From the NCBI GenBank assembly GCA_029569475.1, contig JAKQSZ010000024.1, positions 1 to 50,631 of the forward strand: a stretch of 50,631 nt of DNA, in the 5' to 3' direction. Made by a program: the position numbers and the translations under genes. Below, in pieces: positions 42,577 to 50,606 of this stretch. Origin of the DNA: Candidatus Eiseniibacteriota bacterium (lineage in GTDB: Bacteria; Eisenbacteria; RBG-16-71-46; CAIMUX01). Under the pieces are notes generated by a model. It had not been told where the DNA came from. It was given only the letters and a program-made list of their open reading frames with translations, and did not search any database. The stretch's first letter is position 1; the number at the start of each line of letters is the position of its first letter.

Positions 42577-42932
42577 GGTTCCGCCGGGCTCGTCGGCGCG
42601 GGCGCGATGGATGTTCCGATGTCCATGTTCATCCTCTCTCCGTCGTAGCCTCTTCGAATCATGGGTGGGTGACAACCTTGTTGTTTCGGCCCCATGCTGG
42701 GATCCGCGCCGCGCCGTCCAGGCCGTCCTGGGGAAGCCCCCTTTCCTCGTTCCCGGCAAGGATGATGCGGTGGGTGGCGTAACGCGGGCGGCGTTCCAGG
42801 GAACGCTGGAGCGGGGCTTTGGATGGGACACGAGGGCGTTGCTATCTTCTCCCTCGTCCGCCGGGTTACGAGGGCATGGGGCACTGCGTCTTGCATCAAC
42901 CACCCGTACATCGTCGGACGGAGGACGCGAGT
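42577..42932. other. Intergenic region between the divergent rluA-type and rsgA genes
   Basis: No gene or confident promoter was seen in 356 bp. In-frame extensions of both neighbours enter the region but lack family sequence. Confidence 0.4.
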
Positions 42933-44012
42933 TTGGCCGACAAATCATCTTTCGCTTCCGGACGAACGACCCGGCCGACGAAGCGTTCGGCGGAGAAGTC
43001 CTCCGGACCCCTGCAGGAAGGGGTTGTAAGCCGCGTTTCCCCCTCGCGGGTCGAGGTCCGCCTGGATGGCTCCACCATCCACGCGAGCATCCGGGCCCTT
43101 CTCAAGAAGGGGAGCGCCCGCGCCAGCGCGCACGTCGTGGCCGTCGGCGACCGGGTGCGCGTCCGCGCCGGAGAGCAGGGGGGAGCATGGATCGAGGAGA
43201 TCCTGCCACGCCGTTCGGAGATCGCCCGCCAGGATCCGGGCAACCCGAAACACAAACTGGTCCAGGCGGCCAACTGCGATGCTCTCGCGGTGGTGGTCTG
43301 CTACGGGCTCCCGAAACTCAACCTCCGGGGGCTCGACCGGATGCTGGTCCTGGGAGAGGCAGCGAGTCTTTCGTGTTTCATCATCCGCAACAAGTCAGAT
43401 CTCGCCGCGGAGCCCGCCGATTCTGGCCCGCCTGGACGCGGTGACCCGCTCGAGGTCGACGACCGGCTGGGCGGCCCAGTCCTCCACCACCGAAGCCTGC
43501 CTGGCCACTGGGGTGACCCGCTCGCGGTCTATGCCCGGCTGGGCTACCCGTTGATCTCGGTGAGCGCCCTCACGGGCGCGGGGATGGATGAGTGCGCCGG
43601 CATCTTCCGCGATCGGGTCACCCTCATCGCGGGTGCCAGCGGCGTGGGCAAGAGCTCGTTGCTCAACCGGCTCGTCGCCGGCCTGGACCTGCGCACCTCC
43701 GCGGTCAGCGCGGCCACCGGCAAGGGCGTGCACACCACCACCCGCGTCGATTGGATTGACCTGCCCGGCGGTGGCGTGATCCTCGACTCGCCGGGGATTC
43801 GAGGGATCGTGCCCTTTGGAGTGACGCGCGAGCGACTGGCCAGTCTCTTTCCGGAGTTCCGGGCTCTGTCCCGCTGCCAGTTCGGGAATTGCCTTCATCG
43901 GGGAGAACCGGGCTGCCAGGTCCGGGAAGCCGTGGTGGACGGTCGGATCGACGCGGGGCGGCATGAGAGCTACCTCCGGATCCTTGAGGGGATTCAGCCA
44001 GAACGACCCTGA
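42933..44012 (+). CDS. rsgA: Ribosome small subunit-dependent GTPase A
   Basis: Circularly permuted GTPase (359 aa) that matures the 30S subunit. An OB-fold N-terminal domain (VGDRVRVRAG) is followed by G4 NKSD near 155, then G1 GASGVGKSS near 234 and G3 DSPG near 286, the permuted order. A C-terminal zinc site CQFGNCLHRGEPGC completes it. The start is a TTG at 42933 with GGAGGA seven bases upstream, a better choice than any ATG. Between G4 and the SALTG motif the protein carries a 24-residue tandem duplication (GDPLEVDDRLGGP at 170 and GDPLAVYARLGYP at 194), which lengthens the usual loop. A 16-bp minisatellite follows the stop. Confidence 0.93.
   Translation: MADKSSFASGRTTRPTKRSAEKSSGPLQEGVVSRVSPSRVEVRLDGSTIHASIRALLKKGSARASAHVVAVGDRVRVRAGEQGGAWIEEILPRRSEIARQDPGNPKHKLVQAANCDALAVVVCYGLPKLNLRGLDRMLVLGEAASLSCFIIRNKSDLAAEPADSGPPGRGDPLEVDDRLGGPVLHHRSLPGHWGDPLAVYARLGYPLISVSALTGAGMDECAGIFRDRVTLIAGASGVGKSSLLNRLVAGLDLRTSAVSAATGKGVHTTTRVDWIDLPGGGVILDSPGIRGIVPFGVTRERLASLFPEFRALSRCQFGNCLHRGEPGCQVREAVVDGRIDAGRHESYLRILEGIQPERP
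43440..43549. repeat. 72-bp period duplication inside rsgA
   Basis: GGTGACCCGCTCG starts at 43440 and 43512, each followed by similar 25-bp sequence. The period is 72 bp, so 24 codons are added in frame between the G4 and SALTG motifs. Confidence 0.75.
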
Positions 44013-44019
44013 GCCCGTG

Positions 44020-44131
44020 GAAGACACGAGCCCCCCCTGGAAGACACAAGCCCTGGAGACACGAGCCCCCGGAAGACACAAGCCCTGGACGACACGAGCC
44101 CCCGGGGACACGAGCCCCGAGGACACGAGCC
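44020..44131. repeat. 16-bp minisatellite after rsgA, about 7 copies
   Basis: Imperfect units of the form GAAGACACRAGCCCYYG fill the space between rsgA and the 3D-domain gene. Some copies read ACAAG and others ACGAG in alternation, suggesting an older two-unit repeat. Confidence 0.85.
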
Positions 44132-44186
44132 ATGGAGGAAACAGGAGCGTGGGCTCAGGGAGCAAAGCGGCGAGGGGCGGCGAAGG

Positions 44187-44993
44187 TCAGTGCAGTTGGC
44201 TCCTCAAGGGTGTGTCTTCCTCCACCTGGGTCAGATAGACCTGCCGGCGACCCCACTGCAACGCGCGCTCCCGCGAGGTGAACCAGATGTCCCCTCGCGC
44301 TCTCCAACGCGCGGCCATCGTGTCCTTCACCTCGAAGATCCCGACGCCGGGGATCAGGACCCGGTCACCGAAGTCAAAGGGCGCATCCAGGGTGAAGGTC
44401 CGCAGGAGGTCCCGGCTCAAGGCGATCGTTCCCACGTCGGTAGTGGAGTTGGTCGCCGTGAGGTGCGGCGTGTCATCGGTTTCGTTCTCGCCGCTCGAGT
44501 AGGCCGTCACCACGATCGTGCGAAAGACGTGGCCGTCCGGCGGAGGCCCTTCCACCGGCATGATCCCAGCGGGACCTCCGGCCGGTTTCTCCGCTTCCGC
44601 CCGATCCGCAGCCTCTTCCGGCATGACCGAATCTCCGGCCAGCTCATCGCTGCCCGTTGGGGACGGGGACGCAAGCGGAGAGAGCGGGTCCAGGCGGAGG
44701 TGAAGTCGCAATGCCCATTCGTTCCAGGTCGCGGTGTCGAAAGAACTCATGTCCGCCTGCCGCACCGGAATCTCGGGGGAGGGCGCAAGGGCCCGGTCCA
44801 GCATGCGAAACGCCCCGATGATGCCCAGAAGAGTCAACGCGGCCGCCAGCCGGCGGTACCAGAGCGGAGCGAGACGCGCGACCGCGGGTGGAGGGCTGGG
44901 CGAAGCAGGGAGATGGCCCCAGGCGGAAAGCATCCGCTGAAGGTGCGGGCCCCAGAGGAGCTTCTTGAAATCGTCCTTGCCGATGTGATGCAT
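44187..44993 (-). CDS. Membrane-anchored 3D-domain (double-psi beta-barrel) protein
   Basis: Protein (268 aa) with a cytoplasmic N terminus, one membrane helix (about 48-66, LAAALTLLGIIGAF), a Pro/Glu/Ala-rich linker and a C-terminal 3D domain (about 159-245: VVTAYSSGENETDDTPHLTATNS begins it; DFGDRVLIPGVGIF and EVKDTMAARW carry the other conserved acidic residues). The three conserved Asp give the domain its name; it occurs in the MltA murein transglycosylases and in Firmicutes resuscitation-type proteins, so a role in peptidoglycan turnover is likely. There is no obvious MltA N-terminal barrel. ATG 44993 has GGAGG about seven bases upstream. Confidence 0.8.
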   Translation of the reverse strand: MHHIGKDDFKKLLWGPHLQRMLSAWGHLPASPSPPPAVARLAPLWYRRLAAALTLLGIIGAFRMLDRALAPSPEIPVRQADMSSFDTATWNEWALRLHLRLDPLSPLASPSPTGSDELAGDSVMPEEAADRAEAEKPAGGPAGIMPVEGPPPDGHVFRTIVVTAYSSGENETDDTPHLTATNSTTDVGTIALSRDLLRTFTLDAPFDFGDRVLIPGVGIFEVKDTMAARWRARGDIWFTSRERALQWGRRQVYLTQVEEDTPLRSQLH

Positions 44994-45517
44994 TTGTTCG
45001 CCTCCGGGAAGAACCCCGTCGCCCGGCATAGGAACCCGGATTCACCGGACCGGGTTCCGCGGTCCTGGCCCTGTGGGCCGTCATCACCCTCTGTGATTCG
45101 CCTGTGGACCAAGCCGAGAGACTAGCGCCACGCCGTTCATCGGTCAATCCCCCGAATCCTCCGGCCATCTCAGGTTCGCGAGATCCCTCTCGGTCGCCTC
45201 GTTTGTCCCTGCTCAATTTGCGCGTCATGGTCTCCCAATGCTCTGCTATCGACCAGAATGCGGGTTCCTTGGCCAGCGGATTCCTTCCAGGCGCAGTTTT
45301 TGGTTCTTGTCAGCGATCGCTCGTGCTATCTTGATACGCGGCGGCTTACTGGCCTGTCGACTAAGCCCACCGTATCGAGGTGAGCGATCTCGGCATAGCT
45401 GGGATCGACAGTGTTCGTGAATCAGGGCGATGTGGAACACAAGCGGCGCGGCGTCGCTGGCGTGGGGCCCGGCGATACGCGGATTTTGTGCTACCCGTCG
45501 CCTGAAGGAGGGCTCGC
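44994..45517. other. Intergenic region upstream of the XRE-cupin pair
   Basis: No gene in 524 bp. It holds the palindrome AGCGATCGCT (45312-45321) beside TTGTCA (45307-45312), and a 9-bp direct repeat GATACGCGG at 45333-45341 and 45474-45482, the second 36 bp before the first regulator gene. These could be sites for the regulators themselves. Confidence 0.4.
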
Positions 45518-46081
45518 ATGGGGGGACCGATCGGCAAACTCCTCGGGACCCGAATTCGCCGAATCCGGCAAGAGAAGGGTCTGACCCTGAAACAGATCGA
45601 GTCGCGCGTGGGGGTCAGCGCGACGCATGTCTCCGAGATCGAGCGAGGCAAGACCTCGCCCACAATCAAGGCCCTGGAGCGCATCGCCCAGGCGTTGCAG
45701 GTGCCTCCGGCCTATCTCATCGACCTGCCTCCAGTCTCCGTTCCTTCGGTGACCCGCCTGCGCGAGCGCAACGCGGTCACGGTCAACGGCGGGATGATGC
45801 ACCTGGAGCCTCTAACCGACCGCCTGGTCGCCTCGGAGATGTCGATCTTCGTCTGCACGATCCAGGGGGGCGGCCACATCAACGGGTTTCCGGGCCATCG
45901 CGGCGAAGAGTTCTGCTATGTCCTCAAGGGATTCCTCGAGGTCACTGTGGACGGCACCCCGCAAGTCCTCCGGCCTGGCGACACCATGCACTTCAAGGCG
46001 ACGCAGCCCCACCACATCCGCAACCTCACCCATGAGCCCGCCCGAGCGCTTTGGGCGGTTCGTCCCAAGCTGACTCTATGA
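45518..46081 (+). CDS. XRE-family regulator with cupin domain (first of a tandem pair)
   Basis: Transcription regulator (187 aa): an N-terminal helix-turn-helix of the XRE type (about 7-62; IRQEKGLTLKQIESRVGVSATHVSEIERG) and a C-terminal cupin_2 domain (HINGFPGHRGEEFCYVLKGFLEV, RPGDTMHFKATQPHHIRN) likely to bind a small effector or metal. The recognition helix motif ATHVSEIERGKTSPTIKAL is near-identical to that of the next gene. ATG 45518 has GGAGGG six bases upstream. The stop overlaps the ribosome-binding site of the next gene (TGAGGAGG), so the two are co-expressed. The regulated pathway is not evident; no catabolic genes flank the pair. Confidence 0.9.
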   Translation: MGGPIGKLLGTRIRRIRQEKGLTLKQIESRVGVSATHVSEIERGKTSPTIKALERIAQALQVPPAYLIDLPPVSVPSVTRLRERNAVTVNGGMMHLEPLTDRLVASEMSIFVCTIQGGGHINGFPGHRGEEFCYVLKGFLEVTVDGTPQVLRPGDTMHFKATQPHHIRNLTHEPARALWAVRPKLTL

Positions 46082-46091
46082 GGAGGTGACG

Positions 46092-46670
46092 ATGGTGACG
46101 CGAGAGACTGTCGGTGCCCGGATCCGCGAGGTCCGGACGGCCAAGCGGAAGACCCTGAAGGATGTCGAGGCCGTGTCAGGATTCTCCTCCACCCACATCT
46201 CGGAGATTGAGCGAGGACGCACCTCGCCGACCGTAGGGGCGCTGATCCGCATCGCCCAGGCGCTGGACAAGGACCCGAGCTTCTTCATCGAGGAGCGCAT
46301 CCTCGACGAGGTCTGCGTGACCAGCGCGGAGGATCGTCCCCCCGCCGCGGCGGCGATCCAATGCTCGGGCTCGGGCTATCGCGTCGATGGGCTGACGCGC
46401 GGCGTGCTGGGCGGACGCATGTTGACCTGCGAACTCATCGTCGAGCCGTCGGGTGCGGTGTCCTTCGAGCAACTCCCCGAGTTCGGCGATCTCCTGCTCT
46501 ACTGCGTGTCGGGTCAGTGCGATATCTCCGTCGAGGGGCGTGCCCAGCCGTTTCACGAAGGGGACAGCCTGCATCTGGAGGCGCCCCGCTCGGGCATCTC
46601 GGTCCGCGGCGGGCCGGACCAGGAGACCTTCATCGTGGTCATCGTGGATCCCCAGGAATCGGTCTCGTAG
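46092..46670 (+). CDS. XRE-family regulator with cupin-like domain (second of a tandem pair)
   Basis: Paralogue (192 aa) of the preceding gene with the same HTH plan (VRTAKRKTLKDVEAVSGFSSTHISEIERG) and a more divergent C-terminal cupin-like barrel (ELIVEPSGAVSFEQLPEFGDLLLY, CDISVEGRAQPFHEGDSLHLEAP). The DNA-contact residues of both proteins are conserved, so they may bind the same operator and form heterodimers. ATG 46092 has AGGAGG five bases upstream, overlapping the end of gene one. The cupin metal histidines are fewer here than in the first protein, suggesting different effector binding. Confidence 0.88.
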   Translation: MVTRETVGARIREVRTAKRKTLKDVEAVSGFSSTHISEIERGRTSPTVGALIRIAQALDKDPSFFIEERILDEVCVTSAEDRPPAAAAIQCSGSGYRVDGLTRGVLGGRMLTCELIVEPSGAVSFEQLPEFGDLLLYCVSGQCDISVEGRAQPFHEGDSLHLEAPRSGISVRGGPDQETFIVVIVDPQESVS

Positions 46671-46830
46671 CCCGGATTACGACGAGCGCCCTGGTACGGC
46701 AGCGGATCAGTGCGCATCCACCGCGTTGTGCTGGTCGGGCTTCCCCGACACACCGCATCGAGTGTGCCTGCCCGGCCAGCCGCGCGCGACGGACCGCCAG
46801 GCCCAGCCGGGACCGGCATAGGAGACGCCG

Positions 46831-47751
46831 CTAGTCCCTGACCTCTCGAGCCGTCTTGACAGACTCCCACAGACGCTCCATTCCCGCGAGATCCAGATCC
46901 GGAAGATGCTTGCCCTCGCGGTGGGCCATCGCGGCCATGGCGTTGAAACGGGAGACGAACTTGAGCGTGGCCCGCTGCAGTGTCTGTTCCGCGTCCAGTC
47001 CGAGAAGGCGGACCAGGTTCACGACCGCGAAGAGCAGATCTCCGGCTTCCTCTCGCACTGCCCGTTGCTGATCCATCCTCGCCCTTTGCCGACCTGTCGT
47101 CGAGCCACCGGACTCCTCTGCCGCCCGGGTCATCTCGGCCCGCAATTCCTCTGCCTCTTCCTGGATCTTCGCGAAGACATCCTCCGGGCGGGCCCAATCG
47201 AAGCCGACCGAGGCAGCCTTCTGTTGCACCCGCTGGGCCTGCAGCAACGCCGGCAGGACGGAGCTGGGGGCGGCGATGGAACCGAGGTCCACCGCGTTCG
47301 CGGGTTCTCCGGCCTCATCCTTCTTCTTCCGTTCCCACAGAAGGGCCGCCGACCTGGCATCCACCGCCGGCGAGCCGTCGAAGAGGTGGGCGTGACGTTC
47401 GCGGATCTTGGATAGCGCGCTTGCCGTCATCCCGCCGTCTCCCGGTCCGCCGGCCTCCTCCACCGCGGCCTGCGCGAGCGCGACCAGGAAGAGCGCGTCG
47501 CCCAGTTCGTGACTCACCGCGGCCGTGTCTCCCTCCTCGGCGGCCCCAAGAACCTCGTACGATTCCTCGACGAGATGTCCGGCCAGCGACGCGATCGATT
47601 GCTCCCGGTCCCACGCGCACCCATCCGGACTGCGGAGGAAGCGCGCCAGCGCAAGCAGGCCGGGCCAGCCTTCCGGGAACCTGTCCCCGTCGCCGGGTTG
47701 GGGCTCGTCGGATCGACCGGGCGCGGGCGAGATTTGTTGATGGTCAGCCAT
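46831..47751 (-). CDS. mazG: Nucleoside triphosphate pyrophosphohydrolase MazG
   Basis: All-alpha NTP pyrophosphatase (306 aa) that hydrolyses (d)NTPs to monophosphates, helping to clear damaged nucleotides. It has two MazG domains as in E. coli: the first carries the metal-binding HLVEESYEVLGAAEEGD and HELGDALFLV; the second has IQEEAEELRAEM and REEAGDLLFAVVNLVRLLG. Segment CAWDREQSIASL is typical for the family start. ATG 47751 lacks a strong ribosome-binding site; a GTG at 47778 is possible. It is divergent from the cytidine deaminase gene with only 32 bp between start codons, so their promoters must overlap or lie within coding DNA. Confidence 0.93.
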   Translation of the reverse strand: MADHQQISPAPGRSDEPQPGDGDRFPEGWPGLLALARFLRSPDGCAWDREQSIASLAGHLVEESYEVLGAAEEGDTAAVSHELGDALFLVALAQAAVEEAGGPGDGGMTASALSKIRERHAHLFDGSPAVDARSAALLWERKKKDEAGEPANAVDLGSIAAPSSVLPALLQAQRVQQKAASVGFDWARPEDVFAKIQEEAEELRAEMTRAAEESGGSTTGRQRARMDQQRAVREEAGDLLFAVVNLVRLLGLDAEQTLQRATLKFVSRFNAMAAMAHREGKHLPDLDLAGMERLWESVKTAREVRD

Positions 47752-47783
47752 GAAGGGCAGGTTAGCATGGACGCGCACTCGTC

Positions 47784-48197
47784 ATGCCACGACTCCAGAA
47801 CAGAGAGGGGCGGAAACCCTCCCAAGAGCTGTTGCGCGCCGCGCGGGAAGCCTGGCGCCGCGCTCATGCGCCCTACTCGGGGTTCCGGGTGGGAGCGGCG
47901 CTGCTGCAGACAGACGGGGAGATCATCGTCGGCGCCAACATCGAGAACGCGGCCTATCCCCTCGGGGTCTGTGCCGAGCGGACCGCCTTGCAGATCTGGC
48001 GACAACGGGCGCGGCCCCGTCCGATCCAGCTTGTCGTGGTCTATGCGCGGACCGAACTCGCCACCTCGCCCTGCGGCCTCTGTCGCGAAGCGTTGCTGCG
48101 ATGGGCGCCACAAGCCGCGGTCTGGCTCGCCGGATCCGGGACCCTCGCCGGACCGTTCCACCCCAGGGATTGGCTGCCCGGGAGAGCACCCTCGTGA
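47784..48197 (+). CDS. cdd: Cytidine deaminase
   Basis: Zinc hydrolase (137 aa) deaminating (deoxy)cytidine to (deoxy)uridine. The motifs are YSGFRVGAALL, the zinc site VCAERTAL with Cys and catalytic Glu, and SPCGLCREAL with the two further zinc cysteines. The length fits the tetrameric form. The ATG at 47784 is used. The stop overlaps the start of the pyrimidine phosphorylase gene by four bases (GTGA), making a pyrimidine salvage operon. Confidence 0.95.
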   Translation: MPRLQNREGRKPSQELLRAAREAWRRAHAPYSGFRVGAALLQTDGEIIVGANIENAAYPLGVCAERTALQIWRQRARPRPIQLVVVYARTELATSPCGLCREALLRWAPQAAVWLAGSGTLAGPFHPRDWLPGRAPS

Positions 48198-49498
48198 ACG
48201 CGAAGAACCTCATCCGCCGCACGCGCGATCGCCTTCCGCTCGCTCTATCCGAGATCCAATTCCTGGTCGACGGCGCCACCCGGGGAGAGATCCCGGACTA
48301 CCAGTTGACCGCCTGGCTCATGGCTGTGTACTTCTCGGGCCTGACCGAGCGCGAAACGGTGGATCTGACCAGGGCGATGCTGCACTCCGGCAGGGTGCTG
48401 ACCTGGACGGACCTGGCCTGGCCCGCCGCCGACAAACACTCGACCGGCGGGGTCGGGGACAAGATCTCCTTCCTGGTCGCGCCGCTGGTGGCCGCGGCCG
48501 GTGTCCCGGTGCCGATGATTTCGGGGCGGTCGCTGGGCCACACCGGCGGCACGCTGGACAAACTGGAGTCCATCGCCGGCTTGCGGACCGATCTGACCCT
48601 TGAGGCGCTCGCCGCGCAGGTGCGCGCGATCGGCGCCTGCATCGCGGGCCAGTCCGGCGAACTGGCCCCGGCAGATCGCCTGTTCTACAGCCTGCGCGAT
48701 GCCGCCTCGATCGTCGAATCGGTTCCGCTGATCACCGCGAGCATCCTCTCCAAGAAGGCCGCCGCGGGGGTCGCCGCGCTCGCCTTGGACGTGAAGTACG
48801 GCTCCGGCGCTTTCATGCCCGACCTCTCCTCGGCACGGGCGCTGGCCAACTCGCTGGCCACGACCGCTGCCCATCTGGGGATACGGGTGCGCGCGCTTCT
48901 CACACGCATGGACCGGGTCCTGGGGTACACGGCGGGCAATGCGCTCGAGATCGCGGAGGCCGCGGACTTCCTGACGATGCGGCGGGTGTCGCGCGATCTC
49001 GAGGAACTGACCATGGGGCTGGGCTCCGCGATGCTCGTCCTGGCCGGACGCGCTCGGGACGAGGATGACGCCTTCGGGATCCTCGAGAGACACTGGCGGG
49101 AGGGCGATGCCTGGGACCTCTTCATCGAGATGGTCCGCCGGCAGGGGGGCGATCCCGAATCCGTCCGAAGGACCTCACGCCTGCCGCGCGCCGGCCGGGT
49201 TGTGGAGGTCGCCGCCTCCCGTGGGGGGATCTTTTCGGGGATCGATGCCCGGCCCGCCGGGGAGTGGATTACCGATGCGGGCGGCGGCCGGACCGAGGCG
49301 GGCCAGAAGGTCGATCCGAGGGTGGGCTTGGAGATCCTGCCCGAGATCGGAGATCGAATCGAGGTGGGAGAACCGGTTCTGCGCCTTCACCTGCCGCATG
49401 GTGATCACGAGGACCTACCGGCGCTGGGAGCCCGGGCCGCCGCGTGGATCCGGGTCGGAGAACCCGAGCTTCCCCGCATCACCGAGATCCTGGGCTGA
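48194..49498 (+). CDS. pdp: Pyrimidine-nucleoside (thymidine) phosphorylase
   Basis: Phosphorolytic enzyme (434 aa) splitting thymidine, deoxyuridine or uridine to base plus (deoxy)ribose-1-phosphate. Family signatures are the phosphate-binding KHSTGGVGDKISF, SGRSLGHTGGTLDKLESI, MPVPLITASILSKK-like SVPLITASILSKKAAAG and the ALDVKYGSGAFM stretch. A C-terminal alpha/beta domain (about 330-434) completes the fold. The GTG start at 48194 overlaps the cdd stop, so the deaminase and phosphorylase are coupled: dCyd to dUrd, then to uracil. No mutase or aldolase gene follows for deoxyribose use. Confidence 0.94.
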   Translation: MNAKNLIRRTRDRLPLALSEIQFLVDGATRGEIPDYQLTAWLMAVYFSGLTERETVDLTRAMLHSGRVLTWTDLAWPAADKHSTGGVGDKISFLVAPLVAAAGVPVPMISGRSLGHTGGTLDKLESIAGLRTDLTLEALAAQVRAIGACIAGQSGELAPADRLFYSLRDAASIVESVPLITASILSKKAAAGVAALALDVKYGSGAFMPDLSSARALANSLATTAAHLGIRVRALLTRMDRVLGYTAGNALEIAEAADFLTMRRVSRDLEELTMGLGSAMLVLAGRARDEDDAFGILERHWREGDAWDLFIEMVRRQGGDPESVRRTSRLPRAGRVVEVAASRGGIFSGIDARPAGEWITDAGGGRTEAGQKVDPRVGLEILPEIGDRIEVGEPVLRLHLPHGDHEDLPALGARAAAWIRVGEPELPRITEILG

Positions 49499-50075
49499 CC
49501 ACACCGTCGACCTGGCTGGGGGGCATCGGAGCTTCTCCGCCGGCGGGCTGCCGGTCCGCTGACCGTCCCGTGTGTCCCGCGTGCGCGGCCTCACGCTCCG
49601 CAGGGGCCGGCTGGCACCCACGTTCCTCTCGCGATTTCGCATTCTCCCTTCGGCCCCCAGCCCGGGCCAACGCATCCGCCCCTGCCCGCTCCTGGCCGGA
49701 ACGGCTCGCGCGACGGCCGAGACGCATGAAGCTTGACTCGCGTCGCAGTTCCCGCAACCCTAGAAGCGCGCAAGTCGAGGGCGGGGCAGCGCGCGGGAGG
49801 CCTTGGAAGTGTCTTGCTCGCTTGCTTGCGGATATGCAGGAGCAGTTCGATCGTTGCCCGCTGCACGACGTTGTGCGCCTCATCCAGGTCGTTCAGCTCC
49901 CGGATCGAGGCGCTTGTCGGCTTGACGAGCGGGGGAGGTTGGACACGCCCCCGACACTCAATGCAGCGTTGTGTCGCTGATCGCCCTTCGATCCGACTTG
50001 TGTTGGTGAACGGTGCCGGACGCGGTGAGGATGAGATCGGCCGCCGAGGGACACACATTCACCGGAGGGGGGAGG
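49499..50075. other. Intergenic region after the pyrimidine operon
   Basis: No convincing gene in 577 bp. Open frames on both strands are long but low in coding character. A region around 49790-49980 has better mixed composition (minus-strand reading includes a CxxC and an amphipathic helix ELNDLDEAHNVVQRA), but no family was recognised. Confidence 0.35.
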
Positions 50076-50270
50076 ATGAGAAAGTTCTTTGAGTCAGGCC
50101 TTGCCTTCATGCTAGTCGGCCTGGTGTCGGTCGTGGTCGGCCTGCTTTCTGGCAGACCAGGTTTAGCAGCTCTGGGATTGCTTTGGCTGGTGATCGCGAT
50201 AGCCGTGAGAACGAAGGCCAAGAAGCAGCTCCCCACACCTGATTCCCAGAGAAAGGACGACGCTAGCTGA
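50076..50270 (+). CDS. Small membrane protein, two predicted helices
   Basis: Hypothetical 64-aa protein with two hydrophobic segments (FMLVGLVSVVVGLL and LAALGLLWLVIAIAV), separated by a short Gly/Arg/Pro turn, and a charged tail. GGAGGGG seven bases before ATG 50076 is a strong ribosome-binding site, and the sequence is richer in A and T than its neighbours. The function is unknown; no partner gene is adjacent. A signal anchor or a toxin-like small membrane protein cannot be distinguished. Confidence 0.55.
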   Translation: MRKFFESGLAFMLVGLVSVVVGLLSGRPGLAALGLLWLVIAIAVRTKAKKQLPTPDSQRKDDAS

Positions 50271-50606
50271 CCGAAACGGCAGGCAGACCGCCAGGCAGTC
50301 TCGTGGCGTCCGGTCGCTCGGCTCGCTCGCGCCGGGCCCCAGATCGGCGGCACGCAGACGGTGGCGAAGCCATGGCAGTGCGCCTCCTCGCAGGAGTTGG
50401 GCGATCCGCCGATCGGTCGCATCGGGCTTGAGCAGGGTGTGGTAGATCATGGAGGCGAGCAGGGTGTGGCAGATCATGGAGGCGAGCCGGCGGTCGAGCG
50501 AGCCGAGGCTCGGGCGGCAGGCGATCCGCTCGACCCCGTGTTCGGCCAGGAGCACCCTCGTGCCGCGCCGCTGGGCGGGCGCGGACTGAGAGCACCCCCT
50601 TTTCAA
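50163..50606 (-). CDS. Hypothetical protein or gene remnant with internal duplication
   Basis: Open frame of 147 codons starting at a TTG. The central part (VERIACRPSLGSLDRRLASMI, DATDRRIAQLLRGGALP) reads like an ordinary alpha-helical protein with a nine-residue tandem repeat (ASMICHTLL/ASMIYHTLL) from a 27-bp DNA duplication. The C-terminal 40 residues look random and overlap the small membrane protein gene on the other strand. It may be a fragment of a larger gene, broken near the window end. No family recognised. Confidence 0.3.
   Translation of the reverse strand: MKRGCSQSAPAQRRGTRVLLAEHGVERIACRPSLGSLDRRLASMICHTLLASMIYHTLLKPDATDRRIAQLLRGGALPWLRHRLRAADLGPGASEPSDRTPRDCLAVCLPFRSASVVLSLGIRCGELLLGLRSHGYRDHQPKQSQSC
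50430..50483. repeat. 27-bp tandem repeat, 2 copies
   Basis: The unit starting GAGCAGGGTGTGGTAGATCA occurs at 50430-50456 and, with one change, 50457-50483. In the minus-strand frame it adds nine residues. Confidence 0.85.

Noticed and set aside
44020..44131. Regular short repeats that could be a CRISPR array
   Set aside because: The units are contiguous with no unique spacers, only 16 bp long and variable. There are no cas genes in the window.
45312..45321. AGCGATCGCT as a cyanobacterial HIP1-type repeat
   Set aside because: It occurs once in this stretch and GC-rich DNA gives such palindromes by chance; gene content is not cyanobacterial.
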